Part shown: positions 43,921 through 54,896 of the stretch, piece by piece | Numbering within the stretch: the first letter of the stretch is position 1 | How the letters are laid out: every line of letters starts with the position of its first letter | Assembly (NCBI GenBank): GCA_009761415.1 | Contig: QUOL01000003.1 | Coordinates: 2,356,001-2,420,000 of the forward strand | Length of the DNA stretch: 64,000 bases | DNA from: Sarcomyxa edulis | Taxonomy: Eukaryota; Basidiomycota; Agaricomycetes; Agaricales; Mycenaceae | Direction: 5' to 3' | Notes under the pieces: generated by a model | Database searches by the model: none | What the model saw: the letters and a program-made list of their open reading frames with translations, nothing else | Told to the model about the DNA's origin: nothing | Made by a program: the position numbers and the translations under genes

Positions 43921-44105
43921 ACTTGTATTGATCTGAACTTTAGTTGACATCTTCGAAGGCCTCGATGGAGATGGTGCCTCCTTGAACTGCTGGGGACCTC
44001 ATGATCTTACGCCTTCTGGCGCCCTGTTCCCTTGTACTATGGTTTCTAGCATCTCATGTACTATATATATATAATGTCTCTCCACATTATCAATGAAAAG
44101 CCGAT

Positions 44106-44720
44106 CTATGCACCCTTACTTCTATTGTTCAGCCGTTTCTGGAGTGCCGATCTAACTCTCTGTCTCCATTCCCCTTCCAAGATACTATACTCGACCACGT
44201 CCGAATAACTGCCATCTAGATTTCTCCAGAGGTCTCTGTGCTTTCCCTCATACTCCGCCTCAGCAACCTTCTCCAGCCAATTCCTCATCCCTACATTCTC
44301 CACCCCAGTCTTAAACGTGATTCGATGCATATGCCGCTCCTCAAACGCGAATTCCAGAATCGTGTACAACGTATCCGTGGCCACACCCCCTCGATGAAAG
44401 TCCGGCGAGACTAGGATCCCCGCTGCACATGAACCATTATCTTCATCGATATCATGGATACCGCCCATTCCAGCAAGCACCGTGGACCCGTCACTCTGAG
44501 TGGCATGCACGTTGAACCGGATGATATGGGGGTCTTCAGCCTGTTTCTCTCGAGCGAGACGCGAGTCTTCTGGAGTTAGGCTCTCAGGGAAGAAACGCAA
44601 ATATCGACGGACTTCTGGGTGAGTGCGAATGATGGCGACGCGTTCGTCGTCAGCTAGAGATGGTGGGACAAGCTTCAATCTTCCTGTGTACGAAGTCAAT
44701 GATATCTGGTGTTGGGGCAT
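44106..44720 (-). CDS. GNAT-family N-acetyltransferase (RimJ/RimL-like)
   Basis: Intronless, 204 codons, ATG 44720 (MPQHQISLTSYTGRLKLVPP). Typical order: TGRLKLVPPS at the N terminus; strand AGMGGIHDIDE; then AAGILVSPDFHRGGVATDTL, the acetyl-CoA pyrophosphate loop (R-G-G-V-A pattern); then ILEFAFEERHMHRITFKTGVENVGMRNWLEK with the V-x-N-x-x-x-R-x-x-x-E signature of Acetyltransf_3 proteins. Length matches the family. It would transfer acetyl from acetyl-CoA to an amine; the substrate cannot be told from sequence. It is tail-to-tail with kinase 2, 185 bp apart. Confidence 0.88.
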   Translation of the reverse strand: MPQHQISLTSYTGRLKLVPPSLADDERVAIIRTHPEVRRYLRFFPESLTPEDSRLAREKQAEDPHIIRFNVHATQSDGSTVLAGMGGIHDIDEDNGSCAAGILVSPDFHRGGVATDTLYTILEFAFEERHMHRITFKTGVENVGMRNWLEKVAEAEYEGKHRDLWRNLDGSYSDVVEYSILEGEWRQRVRSALQKRLNNRSKGA

Positions 44721-45269
44721 GATGAAGGCTGTAAGGGTTGTGACTCCTACATTCCCAGCTTTTATAAACGTTCTCGGTACCTACGACTTAGCGAAATCTG
44801 ACTCGTGTATTCGGTCTCGGAGTCCACACTCGATCAGTCTAATAAGAAGCAATAAAAAACGCTGACAGCAGGTTGAAAGAACCGAAGAAGACGACTGGAT
44901 TGGATGGCTACGTCATTTCAAGGACTGGCTCTAGACTCCTTCCGTTTTGAGACCACTCATTTTCGACTTTTCATCCATCCACGTTTCGGAGTCCTACCTG
45001 CCTCCCCTCCTCCCTCGTGGCCTGTCATGCAAGGCAGCGAAAATCATAAGACCTCTCGAACTCCCTTTCTTGGTGTTCGAATTGCAGAATACGGTACACG
45101 CTCTTCCTCTTTATCTTTAGATTTTCGACTCAAGTACGAAAAAAAACATCTACAGCTCGACCGCATTTGAGTTGGCTCGATGTCAAGTCTTATAAGATCT
45201 ACACAATTGGCAAGTACCTCAGTTCTCCCATCCTTTCCACTATCCCCCAGCTCTATCCAGACTTATCTA
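44721..45269. promoter_or_regulatory. Divergent promoter region
   Basis: About 550 bp between the GNAT gene (-) and the next gene (+), containing a TTTATAAACG TATA-like box near 44760. Open frames here are short and lack features. Confidence 0.5.
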
Positions 45270-47089
45270 ATGGGGAAATCTGCCAGCTCGAGCTCTCGCC
45301 CATCCCAACGCTACAATGCTCTCTCTGTGCATGCTCGGACCCGTGGCTCTGAACGTGCCGCTCTCATAGCACTCAAGAGACACGATCCCGAAGAGTCAGC
45401 CCTTCGTATCATCCAAAAGGACCTCAATCGACATAACAGCGAAGGAACACTCGTTACTTTCTGCAAAGTCAAAGGTGACTGGACCCCGTGGTTTCGGTAT
45501 GTCATTTCTTATCTTTTCCACCTGATCTATGTGCTGAAGACAGACTAGGCCTCTCCAGTTGCACCGCAATGGCACTTTCCGTGTTGTCGCTCCCTCAGGA
45601 TTCCACAACGTGCAAGACCTTGTCTATCCTCAATGCCCCCACTCTCTCAATCCCTTTCGAACTATCGAGGATACGACTATGTCGTTGTATCACAAAGGCA
45701 GCAAGTTTACCTTTGAGGCTTGAGGGCATTCATGTCAATTCATTGGTATGTTGTCCTTGCTTTGATTATCTCCATACTGATGTCGTCTTCTTGTAGTACA
45801 TCTTCGTTCCCTTGCTAAAGCCAATTATATTCTCAACGAAGATGAGCTCGCTCAACATATGGGTGAGCTTTACAGCTCTTTTGTTCTCTTTGACACTTTT
45901 CTAACATACTTTGCAGATGATGGTACTCCCTTTGACCCCGAAGAAGACGAAGAAGACCATGAGACATCCTCGCAATTCGGTGAGCTCAATTTTTTAACAA
46001 GTCACTTCTACACAGTCACTAACACAACGCCAGATGCTGAAATAGCAAGGCAGCTTCCATTTGGCTCGCCGTCGACATCTGCTACTGCAGTCGATGCATA
46101 TCTCCAGGGAGGGTCCAGTCCGTCTCCATCCCCTTCTCAGCCCCTTCCACGTAATCTCAAAGCTCCAGGAGAGTCTTTTTTCTCTGCCGAAGAAGCGGCG
46201 TATAGGGCTAATCCTGGTACGCATCTTTGTCTGTATCATTATGCCTTGCTTACACCCATTATCTTTCAGACTTTGACATGATACTCCAAGTCCTGGAACA
46301 GCAGAAAAATGGTGTCTTCATAGGCACGTACATATACCTCTCTCTCTCTTTCTCAACTAATATCTGTTTGTGTTTCTAGCGAATCCCTCTCGGCACCCTG
46401 CATTCGACTCCAACAATCTCCCGTTGTCTCTCGCCACCTACGTACCGAAAGGCCGGGATGATGAACCCGAACACCTGGTGTTCCTGTTCACCAGAGTCGG
46501 CGAGGCCGTTCGCGAGTATAACTCGACTGTGGGAGTGTCCAACCACACGATCACCTTCTTCCTCACCCACGCAGTTGCGTGTGAGATCTGTAGCTGCACT
46601 TTCTCTGAAGATGGCTATCACGCTCATCTTAGTGATGGATGTTGCATGAATATGCCCGGGCTTTCCAAAGGTATTTTACTTCTTTTCTTGATTCCTTTTG
46701 GCGTCACTCATGTTGTTCTCACTGTAGTTTCTATCAGCAAATCGCGCGCCCCTGATTTTTGGCTCCCTCATCGTACGTACTCGTCAGCCACCATCCCTCC
46801 TGCGAAGGAGTACCTCAACACCGTAATCGGGCGCGCCTTCTGTGACTGGAACTCATGTATTGGAGTTCCTCCTGATGTCTGGATCCTTATCACCACTTCC
46901 ACCGTCTACTGCCCCGAATGTCGGCTTACGCGCTCCTTCGACGGGGATGCTGGGCATCGCAATGCGGCGGGTTTCTGCGAAGACATCGGCCAGGAGATCA
47001 ATGGAGGATGGATCATACGCAACGAGGGGCCAATCGAGTGTGAAGATGTTGTAATTGGGCCTCTCGCGATGGTATTGTGGAAGAAATAG
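45270..47089 (+). pseudogene. Unrecognised gene with duplicated Cys/His motif and an in-frame TGA
   Basis: Start ATG 45270 (MGKSASSSSRPSQRYNALS); exon 2 (45549-45745) continues WTPWFR into PLQLHRNGTFRVVAPSGFHN. After FTFEA the frame meets TGA at 45721-45723. Reading CGA (Arg) there would lead into exon 3 at 45797 in phase (VHLRSLAKANYILNEDELAQ). Later exons remain open to TAG 47087-47089, so the stop looks like a recent C-to-T change or a sequencing error. Two related segments may bind metal: ACEICSCTFSEDGYHAHLSD followed by CC, and YCPECRLTRSFDGDAGH followed by a Cys. The middle has a Ser/Pro-rich acidic linker. I do not recognise the family. Confidence 0.55.
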
Positions 47090-47223
47090 ATCCCTTATTT
47101 TTGTTCGATACTTATTATCTTGAGTCACTGTTGATGTAGTATATTTTCTTGCAAACAATGATATTGTTCTTGGCCTGCCCGTTCCGAAACATATATACAA
47201 CCCTTAAGAAATATCATTGTAAC

Positions 47224-48465
47224 CTAGAGTAGAGTTCGAGGAATTCCGCCAGGATAGCCGTACTGCAGGAACACGGCCTCCCATTCTTTGTATCTCGACC
47301 GTCCAAACGTGTTGTCCAAAACACTTGCAGTAGACGCCGTGCACACTATACATACCGTCCGCGTAGCTCTATACTGCATCCCCTCCTTGTCCAGCGCAGA
47401 TGGCGATACAATCGACGCGAGCAGCAAAATGACTCGGGTGATGATGGGGTCCTTGCTGTCGGGTATACAATGCTAACGTGATAGATGGTCAGGACGCGGT
47501 GTGAATAGACAAGATCAGGACTCACTCATGACCTGCGCCCTCAAAAAGCTTAACGGTCCGTCGACGAGGTTTCCACATCTCGCCGGTCACCGTTAAGCTT
47601 TGACTTTCGCGTTTTCCGTCTAGACAGGGCTCCCATAGTGTTCCGAGTGTCACCTTCCCTCCTCGTTTCTTGAGACTCTCGAGTATACAATGTTCCGCTA
47701 CAACATGTCTGGACATGAGTTCGAGGGCTTTGTCAACGAGCCAGGTTTCTCAAGCTGCCAGTACGTCAGAGACACACCTCGCTGCCAATCTGATTTCAGA
47801 AGGGCCAGACCGATTCAGTGGGTTGGTACAGAGGCGGTACCAAATCGTTGCATGCCTGAAAATCAGGAGTAAATCAGTTTCCACACATTTTCAACGGTCT
47901 TATTGTTACGCTTCAATGAGAGCAACTCACTGAACGAACAGTCACTCCACGTTTATTCTTCATCCCAGATACCGAAAGACCCCTCACATTTACGTGCAGA
48001 CTCCGAGATAGATGACCGAGGGCATCCTGAGTGTCGCAGTTAGTTTTCTGCATGATAAAGTGGATATATGGTGGATATTAATATTGACCGCGGGGCGCGC
48101 ATTCTACCTGGCCACCTGAAGATGCATATCATCAGTATCTACAGACGGATAATCCACTGACCTCTTAGGATCATAAGATCTGCGCCGCCCACTAGAACAG
48201 GCACTGTTGTGAGTGGTCCTAACAAATCGGAAGCAAAGGTGCAATCAAGATTGTGGGCGGCTGAGATCTGCGAGGTGAGTGAGGTATTGACATATGTGTC
48301 CGGGACTCCTTTGCCCCTTGTTGTGGCCTGAGATCAGTGGCAAGACGTCAGGCAAGCGCTCACACCAATTTGACGTATGTCTACTGACCTGACCTGAAAA
48401 CGTTCAGAATGTACGCGTGGAGGTTGTGTGATCAGATCGACAACATATTCATCCCGGGCCGGCAT
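47224..48465 (-). pseudogene. Unrecognised multi-exon gene with an in-frame TGA
   Basis: From ATG 48465 (MPARDEYVVDLITQPPRVHS) several exons can be linked: a segment with DTYVNTSLTSQISAAHNLDC and VPVLVGGADLMILR; then DALGHLSRSLHVNVRGLSVS; then WYRLCTNPLNRSGPSEIRLA and CVSDVLAA. There a TGA interrupts the frame, followed by ETWLVDKALELMSRHVVAEH and SLKKRGGKVTLGTLWEPCL. The last exon ends YGYPGGIPRTLL at TAG 47224. TGA could derive from CGA. Exon borders are approximate. No family recognised. It is tail-to-tail with the preceding gene, which has the same type of lesion. Confidence 0.42.
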
Positions 48466-48948
48466 GTTGTGCAATATTTTGATTGACCTCCGCCACTAGA
48501 GGAGTTTCAATTTTTTTTCTGTCTTTCTTCCGAACTCGAGCAAGTCGCCACACCTATATATCCCCACATCAACGTTGCGATAGGTGCAAAAAGTACGTGT
48601 TGTGAATACATTTATATTGCTCTGTTGTGAATTTACCCACCCCTTTCATTAGGTCCAGCTTACCTCTCGTGCCACTCGACTTTTGAGTCTCGATACCGCA
48701 ACCAAACCGCGACTTCAATCGTGAGTATTTTTTTTCCCATTTGTCTTGACACGCGTATAGATTGCCATATGTGCCCGATGGTTTAGTTCCTTGCAGAGAT
48801 CGCGCCTCGGTCACGCTGCCTGGGACTAAACCACCTCCGGACTCATATGGCAATTGGTACCAGTGGCAAGAACACTGGATTACGAGGAGTTTGTGATACT
48901 CATCTACACAATCTGTTCCCAGTCCAACCCAAATATATACATTATTCC
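48466..48948. promoter_or_regulatory. Intergenic region upstream of the second TET/JBP-like gene
   Basis: About 480 bp between divergent genes. One 94-codon minus-strand ORF (48569-48853) has no recognisable features and is left out. CCACACCTATATATCC near 48550 is a TATA-like stretch. Confidence 0.45.
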
Positions 48949-50585
48949 ATGGACATACATCGTGTGAGTGACATTGTTGGAACGCGTCGCGTCACGTCAT
49001 ATTGACACTTCAATCTGCAGACTACTCGATCTGGACGTGTTTTCAGCACGTTTCGCGTTCTAGGATTTGATTTTGCAGATCAGCTATCCTCAGTACTCCG
49101 CGAAACGCGAAACGTGGAGAAGCACCTGCAGGAACTCGGACTCGACGAGGAATCATTGGATTGGGATGAGAGTTCTGACGTCAAGGTAGCATCCCATTCT
49201 CCTGCCACCAGTCCTCGTATTATCACTCCCACTATGATGAACATGGAGGCTTTATTTCCCAATGTCCACGGTGCTCTTCGGCATAAGAGTGTCACAAAGG
49301 CTAAGCGGCAGGCCAAACGGCTCTATGAGAGTTCCCCGCGCCACGTTGTGAGGAGTAAGGCTGTGGGAAAAGTCGAACATGAATCAACGCTGCGCAGCGT
49401 TGTGAGCGACAATCATGTACAGGCCCCCCATAGTAAGCAGGGGTACCTTGGGCTTCGCTCGCCTATCGAGCCCATTGGGACACTCGAGGACTTGCTGGCA
49501 CAAGGATATAAATATGTGCCATATCAGGAGGGGTTAGTCCATTATTACTCAAGCTCTCCCTCTCTCTCTCATCACTCATTGTTTCCATGTTCTAGGGTAT
49601 CACGAGTGTTTGAAGACATGTACGGCAGAATCCATGTCACTTTCAATGACTGCCCAGAGGGTATGCGAGATGTCAATGCCCAACTTGTTGAGGCAATGGA
49701 AGACGCACAATCAAAACTGAGCTTTGGAAGCTCATCGAATGCACAGGACAACAGTGCAGCACCATCGAAGCATGCCTCGAGAGGAGACTTCCCAACTATT
49801 TCTGTCGGGATTTCTTTCGGAGGCGGACAGACGGTTGGTGGTGGTTCTATGTTTCATGATCTGAAATCTAACCTTGTTTCTCCAGGAGCCAGGTAACTTG
49901 CAACACAGTAAAGGAAACCAAGCTGTTCTTGAACAGCTACTTCAGAATCGAGCTGTCAAGCGTGTCGCAGATTTGCAAAGCAGTAAGGATATGTGAGACA
50001 CATTTATGATGGAGATCATACTGATCAAATCATATTTTAGGCTGCTATTCTACATGGATGCCAAGGCTCAGTGAGGCGTACGAGACAGTCATCCAGAAAT
50101 TGCAATACTGGAAACCAGGCCTCAGACGAAACTTTGCCAAAAGTGTATTTTGTTGTGCTACATTCAACTTCGGTCCTTGTGCGATCTGTAAAGGCCATCG
50201 TGACCATCTTAATTGGGGAGCAGGAGGATGCGCTATAACTGCCGGCGGGTACTTCGATTACCGACGAGGGGGCCATCTTGTTCTCGTTGAGCTCAAACTC
50301 ATCCTCGAGTTTCCGCCAGGATGCACAATCATAATCCCCTCTGCCTGCATCACGCACGGAAACCTTCCCATTAGCCCTACCGAGACACGGATTGCCATGA
50401 CCCAATATACTGCCGGAGGGTTGTTCCGTTGGATTGACAACGGGTTCAGGACCGCAAAAACATTCGAGAGAGTAGATCCAAAAGGAAAGGCTCAGGCAGA
50501 TGAAAAACGTACAGAACGATGGATATCATCGGTGGGACTTTACTCTACTATCGATGACTTGGTACAATTATGGAAGGCCACTTGA
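48949..50585 (+). CDS. TET/JBP-like 2-oxoglutarate/Fe(II) dioxygenase, second copy
   Basis: Five exons: 48949-48963, 49021-49532, 49596-49833, 49886-49982 and 50041-50585. Same plan as the TE1 copy: Ser/Pro/Arg-rich N terminus; then VSRVFEDMYGRIHVTF; ISVGISFGGGQ followed by EPGNL; TFNFGPCAICKGHRDHLNW with the iron-binding HxD; CAITAGGYFDYRRGGHLVL; PSACITHGNLP with the distal His; and ETRIAMTQYTAGGLFRWID with the Arg for 2-oxoglutarate. Intron positions around GGGQ and PGNL match those of the TE1 gene. No KDZ gene is adjacent; instead it is tail-to-tail with a MULE-like gene 94 bp away. Oxidation of 5-methylcytosine is the family activity. Activity of this copy is inferred from the intact residues. 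Confidence 0.85.
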
Positions 50586-50679
50586 GTACTTCGAGTTGCG
50601 CCGGAAATCTATAGTTTTGAATCAATTTTGAATATATTGTGGAAAAGGCAGGCTTATGACAGGATATCGCAGTGTAGTA

Positions 50680-53600
50680 CTAGGGATAAAATGTCTCAAC
50701 TGCCCCATCTATCAAGTCCTCTCTTGTAAGGACTGAGACTTTTCCCGAACCTGTCAGACCTCCTGCAAGTTGTACCCCATTCTCGAGGTCCTTTTCAAGA
50801 TTGGTGTTCGCTCGAGTCTCGGCAATTCTAGCCTTTTCAAGAGCTTTGGTGACTGCTGTATGTTTTACAGAGTGGGTGGTAGCGTTTATTGAAGAGAGCG
50901 TGTTTTGGTGATTGTTGATACGCGTCTTTGCTTTTTCAATGCTAGCGTAGGTATTGCGTAGTTTCTTGTTATGAGACTCAATGGCACGGTCCCCAGAGAG
51001 GAGCGTATTGTGATGTGCAGTAACTAGTAGAATATCAGCTATATATCAAGATAAGCTTGCCGAAAAAAACCTACATTTTCGTTTGACACTCTTGATCGCA
51101 TTTTCGGACAAATGACCTGACTTATATGATGGTCGGACTCCAGTGTCTTCCCAGAGCTATATTGCAAAATATCAGAGGTACGTTGCCGATGGGAAAACCT
51201 TGCATTACCTGAAGAGTTTTCATTTTGAAGTCATCGAAGAATTTGCCTTTGATGACTCCCCCGAGTAGAGTGCATCCGGTACCTTCTCGGTTGGCGTCGG
51301 CATGAACACTCTCAATAAGATTGCTGTTGGATTCCCCAGCCCTCCATATGTCTGCTGGGATATGACTTTTCTCCCAGCAGAGGCCTTCAAACGCAAACTT
51401 GCTTCGAACCTTGTCTTGCACCCAATCTGGCCCAAGTAAGCAATTATTGTTTGCATTGGCAGGAGCGAAGCGCTAGAAAGTGACTGCTTACCTGCTCCTG
51501 ATTTTCCTCCGAGAGTTTCAATGGCGGTTAAGGTGCCACTCCAATCATGGTGTGTCATACATATCAGCCCACGCATGAGGTGTTTCACTTTGTCCGGAAC
51601 AGCGGAGCTCTTTATGTTCCGCTTAGCGTGAGTGTTACACAAACGGAAAAGACGGTGAAGGTGCTCATAAGGTGTGAGGTCTTGGAGCAGTCGATTGGGT
51701 TCGTGTAGGTCAAATTTCCCCGCAACTTGAGGCTCCCGTGCACGCTCTTGCAGATGAAGCCCGAGACCTGGAGGATCAAAGCCACATCAGGTACATACAT
51801 CATTGCTGCTGACGGAGGTGGTTATTGTACCTTTTGCTTGACCACCATGTTGATCAGCTGCCCAGTGCAAAATCATTCCGTGGTGCTCGGTGAGCGAGGA
51901 TGCGTGTATGTGGCGCCATCGCAAGGTTTTACCAGTATCAAACCGTACAATTTTCTCGATTTCTTGGAATATGAGATAGTGCGCAACGGCTGTTTGTCGA
52001 TTGAGATATATACGACAGAATATAACACCTTCATAATATGTATGTGAGTATGTTGAGCCTGGCATAGGAACACAGGAGCTTACTTGTATTTGCATCACGG
52101 TCAACGCATGCAAGTTCAAACTCGTGGTATCCAACCACTCGTTTGAATCCAATATCGCTCTGCAAATATTGAGCAGATTGAAGGCGTCGACTGCCTTCGG
52201 GACTCATGCAGATAATAATGCGAAGGGAATTATCTGTGCTCGAGCCCTCAACATCTGCGTCGTCTTCATCATGCTCTGTCATTGACGCGGCATCAAGCAC
52301 AAGCATACGCCGGATATAATGGTCGTGGGGAGGGAGGGTGTTATCCTGTACTGCTTTCAGATTTGCTACACCTGGAAATTCCATGAATTCTAGGCAATGG
52401 TCGTAGGTAGGTAGATGAGACACTTACCTTGCCATTCAGTTCCGAACGGAAAGCACTTTTGTTTGACTTGAGAGATGTACGCGTTGAGATGGGAGCGGTT
52501 GGCAAGGGACGTGTGGAGGTCACTCAACATCGGGGCCCGAGTGGTTGGAAATGTCGCGGCAAGATAAGACTTGACTATGGGATGGCGAAGAAAGCGTCGG
52601 GGGGTGATATCAGGAAGGTCTTCTGCTAAAGTCTCCAGGAGGTTCATAACCTGGGTGCGGACAGAGAACGGTGTTTTGAGAGGTAACGGGATAGGGTGGG
52701 AATGAGATCCTTTGGTGACAATTAGAATGTAGGGGCAAACCGCTCGAAATTCTGGTAGTGGTTCGAACACCCGAAACTTGCTGGAGCACGGTAGATGAAC
52801 AAGCAATGGCTGAGAAAGAATATCATCCTCGTTACGGTGATCGAAGGCTATAAGTCAAATGTCACAAAGAGATGCAGATCAGTGAAAAGATCTGACGCAC
52901 AGCAAGTTGGTCTCTGGGCCGAGAAATTTGTGACGGATGTGCATGCTACTCGTGGCCCATATCCAGATGAATATGCAGCCTCTTCGATTGAGGCAATCTC
53001 ATCAAGATCATCCGTAAATATTGCCTCCAGATACTTCAAATCGTAGGAGTCATCTAGATGGAACACAAAGTGATCTTTGTTCGTAGGTTGAAAATGTTCG
53101 CAGCTTTCAAAGGGTTGAGATTGTGAGTCATATAAAGCAAGTTCAGTAATGCAACATTTACCTTATTTGTGCTCTTCCGTGGTAAGTATACTCAAAGAGA
53201 AGACGTCCCTCGCATTTCTCGACTGAAGGGAGATATCCTCTTTGAATCTTGACTTGATGATCAAACATATCATCCCAATTGTCTTGTTCTTCCTGACTTC
53301 GAATTGTTGTTTTGTCGAGCTCAGAAGAACAACCAGTTCGACGTAGTGCTGTGATCAACGCCGATGTTTTGCGAAAAATATCACGAGTCGGGGACGTGTG
53401 TTCCAAGCGAATTGTTTGGTCTTCACGAAGACGCTCACGGATGGCCTCACGGCTCGCCGAGACGTGAGGTTCGGACAATTCCTCAAGATCCGTAAACGGG
53501 CAAGCTTTCACCCCTTGACCTACGATCAGGTTGACAAGTTAGACTGGCTCAAAATCTATCAAATATGTATACTCACATGTTGAGTGCCTTTCGATGCAAG

Positions 53601-54199
53601 GAACCATTTCCCCGGTACTCATGTTCAAAAGCAACCTCGAAGTAACATCGAGTCCTTTCTTTGACATGCCAGATGGCCGCCCAAGAGAATATACTATATT
53701 ATGAGTAGGCCGCTGCTCACTCCGAGGATCTATGCGAAAGAGGTGCGAGGTGCCCAACTGACCCCGTCTCGCTTGTTTCTGGATATTCAACACAGGCATC
53801 CACATCTTCATAGATATGAAGAGCTGCCAGAGTAGTCTTGGCATTCAACACAACATTGAACCGTGTTGAACGCCGCTGTGAGGAATATGAAGGAGGCGAG
53901 GTGGTGTTCGCTTTCGCAATATCCACAGCTGGAGAGGTGCTAGGAGCTCGGGGTGCAGGAATATTCGAAGGAGAACTTGAAGATTGCAAGCTTGAGTTAG
54001 ACGGCGATGCTCTGAGGAATTCAAGGAGAGCACGGAGATGTTCTGCGAGTTTCAGAGGCGCCACGATAGCATCATTGCTCGATGGGCCAGTGATGAGCAA
54101 AAGTCTGTTGATATCAGGCCGAATATCCACTGTATTGGAAGGAGAGGGTGAATTGCGAGCTGGATTCAGCAGTGAATCGATAGAAATACGGTCTGACAT
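50680..54199 (-). CDS. MULE-like transposase-derived protein (expanded Agaricomycete family)
   Basis: Minus strand, ATG 54199 (MSDRISIDSLLNPARNS) to TAG 50680, many exons. The N-terminal ~160 residues are Ser/Pro-rich, then a cysteine- and His-containing region (GVKACPFTDL, CEGRLLFEYTYHGRAQI). A core follows with HGMILHWAADQHGGQAKGLG (candidate Asp), LFRLCNTHAKRNI (the C-x-x-H-x-x-x-N-I pattern seen between catalytic residues of MULE DDE enzymes), then SNLIESVHADANREG with the candidate Glu and CTLLGGVIKG. The tail is a coiled coil (about 51010-50760). The MULE assignment is by motif pattern. The protein could be domesticated. I found no terminal inverted repeats around it. Exon borders in the middle are approximate. 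Confidence 0.65.
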
Positions 54200-54896
54200 T
54201 TGACCTAGTGATACTAAGATACAGGAGGGTGATTACAGGGCTCAAAATCCATAGGTGAATGCCCCGAGACTCCCAGAGAAAGGAAGGTGAAGGTACTGGC
54301 AACTCTTCCTCGGAACTAGTGGAAAAGCCTAGGGATTTCTTTCATAAATCCCCTGAAGTAGCGGGGCATACAATTTCCGGAAATCATGAGGACGAGTCGG
54401 CATGTCCTGACCTGGTTCGGATGTCATGCAAGAGGGGAGACCGGGCATGGTTGCGAGGCGAGTTGTTCAAAATGGTGGAAAATGGGATTCAGATGGCCTT
54501 CAGGTGTATATCAAGGACAATGAGGCTACGAAGAAGGACAGGACTTCATTGAAGGATCCGTGTGGACCGTTGTGGACCCCAGGAGGCTATAAAGTGACGA
54601 AAAATAATCCATATTTACGCGTGTATCATTCGGATGGTCTTGCCCCTCGGAACACGCCGACGGCAACTCACATTGCCAGTGCCGGTGGTCCAGGCTTTCA
54701 TTTCCCTGGATTTTGATGGATTCTCATTAGACTGATCGAGTCTCCCCTCTTCGGTCTCGAGCCTTCCGTTGTTGTCATTTCCCGGATAGTCGGTACAGCT
54801 CCCAGTTTAGCCCCATCAATGTCGATGACGACTTCTTAGATAGTATAGACTCTATATTTACTCAGCCTTCTATGGGACTTCTGTTACATCAATGCA
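54200..54896. other. Intergenic, possible gene remnant
   Basis: Plus-strand frames at 54259-54716 can be read as short protein-like pieces (WTPGGYKVTKNNPYLRVYHS, HIASAGGPGFHFPGF) but no start, splice pattern or family supports a gene. Nothing else seen. Confidence 0.35.

Noticed and set aside
48569..48853. 94-codon minus-strand ORF upstream of the second TET/JBP-like gene
   Set aside because: No family features, and it lies in the expected promoter and leader region.
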